In this document: positions 41,105 through 45,301 of the stretch, one piece after another
Layout of the letters: each line of letters begins with the position of its first letter
Numbering within the stretch: position 1 is the first letter of the stretch
Assembly (NCBI GenBank): GCA_002309345.1
Contig: DBWZ01000086.1
Coordinates: forward strand, 1 to 45,301
DNA: 45,301 bases
Source of the DNA: Pseudobutyrivibrio sp. UBA1225
GTDB taxonomy: Bacteria > Bacillota > Clostridia > Lachnospirales > Lachnospiraceae
Reading direction: 5' to 3'
Translations under genes and position numbers: made by a program
The notes under the pieces: model-generated
What the model was told of the DNA's origin: nothing
The model's database searches: none
Seen by the model: the letters and a program-made list of their open reading frames with translations, nothing else

Positions 41105-43099
41105 TTATTTATTCTCTCTTAAAACTATATTTGTATAAACCTTATATGCTCCACTGTACATTATCGTATATGCGATAAATATTGCTAAAGAAAAAACAAT
41201 GATGCAAATGCGTGCAAAATCCATATCTGTAAGCATAAATAGCTTTAAAATATCACAAATAATCTTATAACAAGCCACTACATGTATAAACGCTATTCCT
41301 ATTGGAATAAAGAACAGTATTCCATTTTCAGCCATAATACTTTTTTTGACTTCAGCAGCGCTCATACCAATCTTTTGCATTATTTTTACATTTCCAACGT
41401 CATCTACAGCTTCCTGAATCTGCTTGTAATACATGATGAAAATCATGTACATTACAAAAATCAAACTGATAAATGCTCCTAAAAACAAGAAAATAGCATT
41501 TCGTTCGTACCGAGCTTTTCTTTCGATTGTATTAGTAGCAAAATAACTTATTGAACCTATGTTATTTATTTTTTTCTCCAAAATTTTCTCTATCTTTTCT
41601 TCGTCGCTCCTATTTCCTGATATGTTGTAGCTAATGGTATGGGATATTTTTCTATTAATTCCTATATTATTTATGTATTGCTCTATATCTTCTAATGCTT
41701 TAAAGTCTTTTACTACAACAGTATATGTATACATATACTTTATATTATCTATATCGATAAAGATTGGTCCTTGCAATACTTTTTTTACTTTTAATCTCTT
41801 TCCATGCACATCTAAATTATCAAGTAAATCAACTTTAATATCTGCATCAGTTATAAAAAATGTTTCATTATCTTCTAGTGTTAAATTTGTATTTTCATTT
41901 TTGTTAAAATCTTCTAAATCTATAAATCTCACTAATTCTGGCAACGGCTTTGTTGCTTTTACATCATATGAAAAGACACCGTTTACTTCGTCAAATAATG
42001 TTGGAAACCCAAACGAATCACATGATTGTATTGATTCTACTTTGACTCCTATCTCTTCAGCTGCTCCATGAATTGCTTCTTCAATTTTTTCAAGATTTTC
42101 TCTATTTGTTGTGCCTATTTCTCCGTCTACTTTATACGCTTCACTAGCCTGCCTATCTGTGCCCAAATATAACGCGATCGTTGTAGATGCACCTAATACA
42201 ACACAGGTAAATAAAATATTGATTACTGCCAATGACAATGCGTTATTCTTCGTTTTTGAAATAAGCTTTGCTATAGTTGTGAAAAACCTGTTTTTGTAGT
42301 AAATACCATCCTTCTTTTTCAAGAAAAACTCTATCATTACTATAAAACAAGCTATGGTCAAGTAACTTCCTATGAAGAGTATTATAAGAGCTACAAATAT
42401 AGTTGAAATACTATTTAAAAAATCATCAATTGTATTAACATAAATATATACTCCTACAATCATGGCCATTCCAATTATTCCTTTTATAATATCTGTATCC
42501 TTTAATTTCTTTACAACCTTGTTAGAATCCTCTTCCTTTAACAAGGTGATTACCTGTTGTTTTTTAATTGTTTTCATATTCTTCAAAAGAATTAAAAAAT
42601 CTATAACAAAGATAATAATCATTGTTATCCAGAGATTAGAAAACATAAATCCCGCTTGATATTTTGCATTACATTTCATCAAAGAAAACAGGGTTTCATA
42701 TATAAATCTTTGTGATATAACACCTATTATCAAGCCTAATCCTACAGATGCTAGATACATATATAATGCTTCAAAGGAAAGAATGCTATTTATATGTTTT
42801 GATTCCAACCCCCAAACCGCATATAACCCTAATTCCTTGTTTCTTCGCTTTATGAATATCTTGTTTGTGTACGATTTAAACACTAATGTTACAACTGATA
42901 AAAAGAAGCATCCCATATATAAGATAAATAATAATACTGAGTATCCAGTTGCATTTTTTAGACCTGGATTAGTAGTCATAAATACATATAGATAAAGTGT
43001 TGTAACCGTAAAAATGCTAACAATTAAATTTGCAAGGTGAAATTTTTTGTTTTCAAAAATATTTTTAAATGCTATTTTCGCCCAAAATGTTTGCTTCAT
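41105..43099 (-). CDS. FtsX-family ABC permease (BceB-like)
   Basis: A 664-residue permease with ten predicted helices in the BceB arrangement. An N-terminal pair leads into KSYTNKIFIKRRNKELGLYAVWG, the FtsX cytoplasmic motif. A large extracytoplasmic domain (about 320-530) lies in the second half, then three C-terminal helices. This architecture is typical of transporters that sense or detoxify peptide antibiotics, or export peptides. It follows its ATPase by 11 bases and is preceded by a LytTR-type operator, so it is probably induced by peptide signalling. It is a candidate immunity or signal-export unit. Confidence 0.88.
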   Translation of the reverse strand: MKQTFWAKIAFKNIFENKKFHLANLIVSIFTVTTLYLYVFMTTNPGLKNATGYSVLLFILYMGCFFLSVVTLVFKSYTNKIFIKRRNKELGLYAVWGLESKHINSILSFEALYMYLASVGLGLIIGVISQRFIYETLFSLMKCNAKYQAGFMFSNLWITMIIIFVIDFLILLKNMKTIKKQQVITLLKEEDSNKVVKKLKDTDIIKGIIGMAMIVGVYIYVNTIDDFLNSISTIFVALIILFIGSYLTIACFIVMIEFFLKKKDGIYYKNRFFTTIAKLISKTKNNALSLAVINILFTCVVLGASTTIALYLGTDRQASEAYKVDGEIGTTNRENLEKIEEAIHGAAEEIGVKVESIQSCDSFGFPTLFDEVNGVFSYDVKATKPLPELVRFIDLEDFNKNENTNLTLEDNETFFITDADIKVDLLDNLDVHGKRLKVKKVLQGPIFIDIDNIKYMYTYTVVVKDFKALEDIEQYINNIGINRKISHTISYNISGNRSDEEKIEKILEKKINNIGSISYFATNTIERKARYERNAIFLFLGAFISLIFVMYMIFIMYYKQIQEAVDDVGNVKIMQKIGMSAAEVKKSIMAENGILFFIPIGIAFIHVVACYKIICDILKLFMLTDMDFARICIIVFSLAIFIAYTIMYSGAYKVYTNIVLRENK

Positions 43100-43110
43100 A
43101 AATATATCAC

Positions 43111-43866
43111 CTACTTTCCATTGTTATATAAAAAGTTTGCTATCTCTTCTTCAAACTCTTCATCATCACGCTCATCCTTATTTAGTGTGTTACCAATCAT
43201 ACCATCCTTAAGGAATAATACCTTCTTCGCTTTAGATGCTGATTTAATACTGTGAGTAACCATTATTATCGTTTGACCTAATTCATTAAATGTCTTAAAT
43301 AGCTCCATTATCTGCTCTGAATTTTTTGAATCTAAAGCTCCTGTTGGTTCATCTGCAAGGACAAGTTGTGGCTCACATACTAAGGCTCTTGCCACTGCTG
43401 TTCTTTGTTTTTCTCCACCTGATATCTCATAAGGATACTTATCTAAAAGCTTTGTGATTCCCGTCTTTTTTGCCAACTCGCTAACCTTTTCATCAATATC
43501 CTTTTTGTTCTTATTAAGAAGAACCAACGGAAATGCGATATTGTCCTTTACTGTAAAATAGTTCAAAAGGTTAAAGTCTTGAAATACAAACCCAAGATTC
43601 TCTCGTCTGAATTTACAAATATCTTTGTTATTCATTTTTGAAATATCAACGCCTCCAATTACCACCTCTCCACTTGTCGGTGTATCTAAGGATGCGATGA
43701 TATTTAATGTAGTTGTTTTTCCTGAACCAGATTCACCCATAATAGCGATAAAATCACCCTCCTTTGCATCAAATACGATGCCCTTTAATGCCTCGTATTT
43801 CACATCACTATTTTTCGTATAATAGGTTTTTCGCAAGTCTTTTAATTTCATCATTGTGTTTTCCAT
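43111..43866 (-). CDS. ABC transporter ATP-binding protein (BceA/MacB-like)
   Basis: A 251-residue ATPase. Walker A is GESGSGKTT, the Q-loop is NLGFVFQDFNLL, the signature is ISGGEKQRTAVARAL, Walker B is LVLADEPTGALD and the H-loop is IIMVTHSIKSAS. The sequence follows the LolD/MacB/BceA branch. AAAAGGAGAAAC precedes the ATG. It pairs with the FtsX-type permease downstream. Confidence 0.93.
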   Translation of the reverse strand: MENTMMKLKDLRKTYYTKNSDVKYEALKGIVFDAKEGDFIAIMGESGSGKTTTLNIIASLDTPTSGEVVIGGVDISKMNNKDICKFRRENLGFVFQDFNLLNYFTVKDNIAFPLVLLNKNKKDIDEKVSELAKKTGITKLLDKYPYEISGGEKQRTAVARALVCEPQLVLADEPTGALDSKNSEQIMELFKTFNELGQTIIMVTHSIKSASKAKKVLFLKDGMIGNTLNKDERDDEEFEEEIANFLYNNGK

Positions 43867-43923
43867 TCTGTTTCTCCTTTTCTCTAATTTTTTCTCAGTT
43901 TATCTTCTCCCTTTGAAGACAAG

Positions 43924-43929
43924 ATAATA
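43924..43929 (-). promoter_or_regulatory. -10 box for the BceAB-type operon
   Basis: TATTAT on the minus strand, 32 bases downstream of the proximal operator repeat. The -35 position is poor (GAAAAA), consistent with a need for an activator. Confidence 0.5.
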
Positions 43930-43961
43930 CTAGCATCTACAACGAATTTTTCTTCTCTAAA

Positions 43962-43994
43962 CCATCTAACGGTCTTTTCATTCCATCTAACGGT
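43962..43994 (-). promoter_or_regulatory. LytTR-type operator: two ACCGTTAGATGG repeats, 21-bp period
   Basis: A perfect 12-bp repeat ACCGTTAGATGG (minus strand) occurs at 43962-43973 and 43983-43994, spaced 21 bp start to start. The core ACCGTTAGA resembles known AgrA-type boxes (ACAGTTAAG). It sits upstream of the ABC transporter operon and differs in sequence from the CTATTCACTC pair at 37359, so the two may belong to different regulators. Confidence 0.85.
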
Positions 43995-44004
43995 TGTTAG
44001 TAAC

Positions 44005-44034
44005 ATAAAAAAGGCACCGCCTAAGCGGTGCCTC
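44005..44034 (-). terminator. Terminator at the end of the atp operon
   Basis: AGGCACCGC-CTAA-GCGGTGCCT, a nine-pair GC-rich stem followed on the minus strand by TTTTTTATG. It lies after the small coiled-coil gene and just before the LytTR-type operator of the next operon. Confidence 0.93.
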
Positions 44035-44049
44035 CTGCAATAATTACAT

Positions 44050-44280
44050 TTATGAATCTTTCTTCTTGGACTTGTTCCCATGACGTTGCTGATAGACCAT
44101 AGCCAGCATATCCTCCTGGTACTTATCGTCATTACTTAGCACTTTGAGTTTGTCTTTGATTTCTGTTTTCCGCGCACGACAAGTCTCTAGCTCTCTAAGC
44201 AACTGAGCTTCTTCGTCCTCTAAAGTTTTTAGTTGTCTTTTGAGATCTTCGATATCTCGTTTTGTATCAGCATCTATCAT
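44050..44280 (-). CDS. Small coiled-coil protein after atpC
   Basis: A 76-residue charged protein: a continuous helix DTKRDIEDLKRQLKTLEDEE with leucine heptads, then a basic tail (QQRHGNKSKKKDS). I do not recognise the family. It begins 30 bases after the atpC stop, before the operon terminator, so it is cotranscribed with the ATP synthase genes. Confidence 0.7.
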   Translation of the reverse strand: MIDADTKRDIEDLKRQLKTLEDEEAQLLRELETCRARKTEIKDKLKVLSNDDKYQEDMLAMVYQQRHGNKSKKKDS

Positions 44281-44310
44281 AGTTTACCATCCCCGTACAA
44301 AAATTTAATA

Positions 44311-44712
44311 CTAAGCTTTAATGTCCTGTCTTACTAATGCTTTCTTTAGAGCTATCTCTGCTCTCAGCAAGTCTATGCCCTCGTCCTTGCTTGCCAAGCG
44401 CTCCCTAGCTCTGTCCTCGGCGCTGCGGGCTCTTTCAACATCAATCTCATCTGGCCACTCAGCAATCTCTGCAAGTATAGTTACCGCATCAGGCAGAACA
44501 GTTGCAAGACCTGCGTGGATAGCAGCGCGCTTTTCACTTTCTGCCTCATGGATTGTGCAAATGCCCGGCGCAATAACAGTAGTCAAAGGGATGTGCTTCG
44601 GATACACACCTATTTCTCCTTCGACTGTATTAAATTCAACCATAGTGGCGTCACCTTCGTAGAAGGTGCGCTCTGGAGTTATGATTGATACTTTAAAGGT
44701 GTTATCTGCCAT
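44311..44712 (-). CDS. atpC: ATP synthase F1 epsilon subunit
   Basis: A 133-residue central-stalk subunit. The N-terminal beta-sandwich (FKVSIITPERTFYEGDATMVEF, GEIGVYPKHIPLTTVIAPG) and the C-terminal helical hairpin (VERARSAEDRARERLASKDE) are both present. It couples rotation to catalysis and inhibits ATP hydrolysis. It lies 10 bases after atpD. Confidence 0.97.
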   Translation of the reverse strand: MADNTFKVSIITPERTFYEGDATMVEFNTVEGEIGVYPKHIPLTTVIAPGICTIHEAESEKRAAIHAGLATVLPDAVTILAEIAEWPDEIDVERARSAEDRARERLASKDEGIDLLRAEIALKKALVRQDIKA

Positions 44713-44722
44713 TTGCCACCTC

Positions 44723-45301
44723 CTACTTTGCGTTCATCTTGGCACGAACCTCGTCGATTGTACCTGAATTTAGGAAGTAGCTCTCTGGAATGTCATCGTG
44801 CTTTCCTTCGAGGATTTCCTTGAAGCCTCGTACGGTCTCAGCGATCGGCACATACTTTCCTTCGAGACCAGTAAACTGACCGGCAACGAAGAATGGTTGT
44901 GACAAGAATCTCTGAATCTTACGAGCACGGTTAACTACAAGCTTGTCCTCCTCTGAAAGCTCGTCCATACCAAGGATAGCGATGATATCCTGTAATTCTT
45001 TGTATTTCTGAAGAATCTCCTGTACACCACGTGCCACCTCGAAGTGCTCCTGACCTACTATACGTGGATCAAGAATACGAGATGTAGAACCAAGTGGGTC
45101 TACCGCTGGATAGATACCAAGCTCGGCGATAGAACGCTCAAGAACTGTGGTGGCATCCAAGTGTGCGAATGTTGTAGCTGGAGCAGGGTCTGTCAAGTCA
45201 TCGGCTGGCACGTATACGGCCTGAACCGATGTGATAGAACCGTTCTTTGTAGATGTTATACGCTCCTGGAGAGCGCCCATCTCTGTCTGAAGTGTTGGCT
45301 G
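44723..45301 (-). CDS. atpD: ATP synthase F1 beta subunit, C-terminal part (runs off the window)
   Basis: The reading frame continues to the window edge (QPTLQTEMGALQERITSTK), so only the C-terminal ~192 residues are present. Landmarks are VYVPADDLTDPAPATTFAHL, the AVDPLGSTSRIL element, and the C-terminal helical domain (ELSEEDKLVVNRARKIQRFL) with the SQPFFVAGQFTG segment. It is the catalytic subunit that makes ATP. Upstream atp genes should follow beyond 45301. Confidence 0.97.
   Translation of the reverse strand, partial: QPTLQTEMGALQERITSTKNGSITSVQAVYVPADDLTDPAPATTFAHLDATTVLERSIAELGIYPAVDPLGSTSRILDPRIVGQEHFEVARGVQEILQKYKELQDIIAILGMDELSEEDKLVVNRARKIQRFLSQPFFVAGQFTGLEGKYVPIAETVRGFKEILEGKHDDIPESYFLNSGTIDEVRAKMNAK

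Noticed and set aside
43884..44132. Minus-strand frame of 82 codons between the ABC operon and the coiled-coil gene
   Set aside because: It runs through the strong terminator at 44005-44034 and the operator repeats and overlaps a better gene in another frame.
1..45301. CRISPR arrays, tRNA or rRNA genes, insertion sequences
   Set aside because: No regularly spaced repeats, no cloverleaf or rRNA-like sequence, and no transposase with terminal repeats were seen by eye.

Overview
The window looks like the chromosome of a motile, low-GC Lachnospiraceae-type Firmicute (Butyrivibrio/Pseudobutyrivibrio/Roseburia-like). The support is the protein styles (DUF5702 and DUF6382-FHA genes in a Tad operon, a DUF6240-like flagellar gene, AgrC/LytTR regulators), strong AGGAGG ribosome sites, low GC and intrinsic terminators. 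The genus is inferred. Nearly all genes lie on the minus strand; the exceptions are an Rpn-family nuclease and greA.

Layout. 1-4.1 kb: a SAM methyltransferase, a hairpin-rich spacer and secA. 4.2-13.3 kb: a complete Tad/Flp (type IVb) pilus operon, read from a prepilin peptidase (13333) down to an FHA protein (4275). It includes a TadZ-like protein with a degraded P-loop, the CpaF ATPase, two TadB/TadC platform proteins, a Flp-like pilin, a DUF5702 pseudopilin-like protein, TadE-like proteins and a second prepilin peptidase. 13.5-18.7 kb: fliS, flagellin and a 967-aa DUF6240-like protein, with sigma-28-like promoters before the last two. 18.8-25.9 kb: an rpn-type nuclease, recR, ybaB, dnaX, a phosphofructokinase, pepD, greA and a DUF6440-like protein. 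25.9-44.0 kb: an AT-rich accessory region. 44.0-45.3 kb: the end of the ATP synthase operon (atpD partial, atpC) and a small coiled-coil gene.

The accessory region holds the most interesting content. Positions 26.2-34.4 kb encode what I read as a daptide-type RiPP cluster: an ABC exporter, a short-chain dehydrogenase, a 502-aa recognition protein with a C-terminal PqqD-like domain, a methyltransferase, a class III aminotransferase, four small precursor genes that are mostly too short for routine calling, and an intramembrane M50 metalloprotease. Three of the four precursors end in Thr, the residue that daptide enzymes convert by oxidation/decarboxylation, transamination and N-methylation into a C-terminal diamine. 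Tiny one-helix membrane proteins lie within and after the cluster.

Downstream in map order (34.6-44.0 kb) is a dense peptide-signalling block: two LytTR response regulators, three AgrC-like GHKL kinases (two adjacent copies with nearly identical transmitter halves but diverged membrane sensors), and a BceAB-type ABC transporter. It also contains an 11-codon gene for a possible signal peptide (MPTTLGIGGGY), followed by a 136-aa unknown protein that seems to start at AUU. Two perfect direct repeats with exactly 21-bp periods, the classic geometry of LytTR-regulator operators, lie before the 11-codon gene and before the ABC transporter. The simplest inferred picture is a quorum- or peptide-controlled daptide bacteriocin system with its own export, processing and self-protection. 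No rRNA, tRNA, CRISPR array or insertion sequence was seen.
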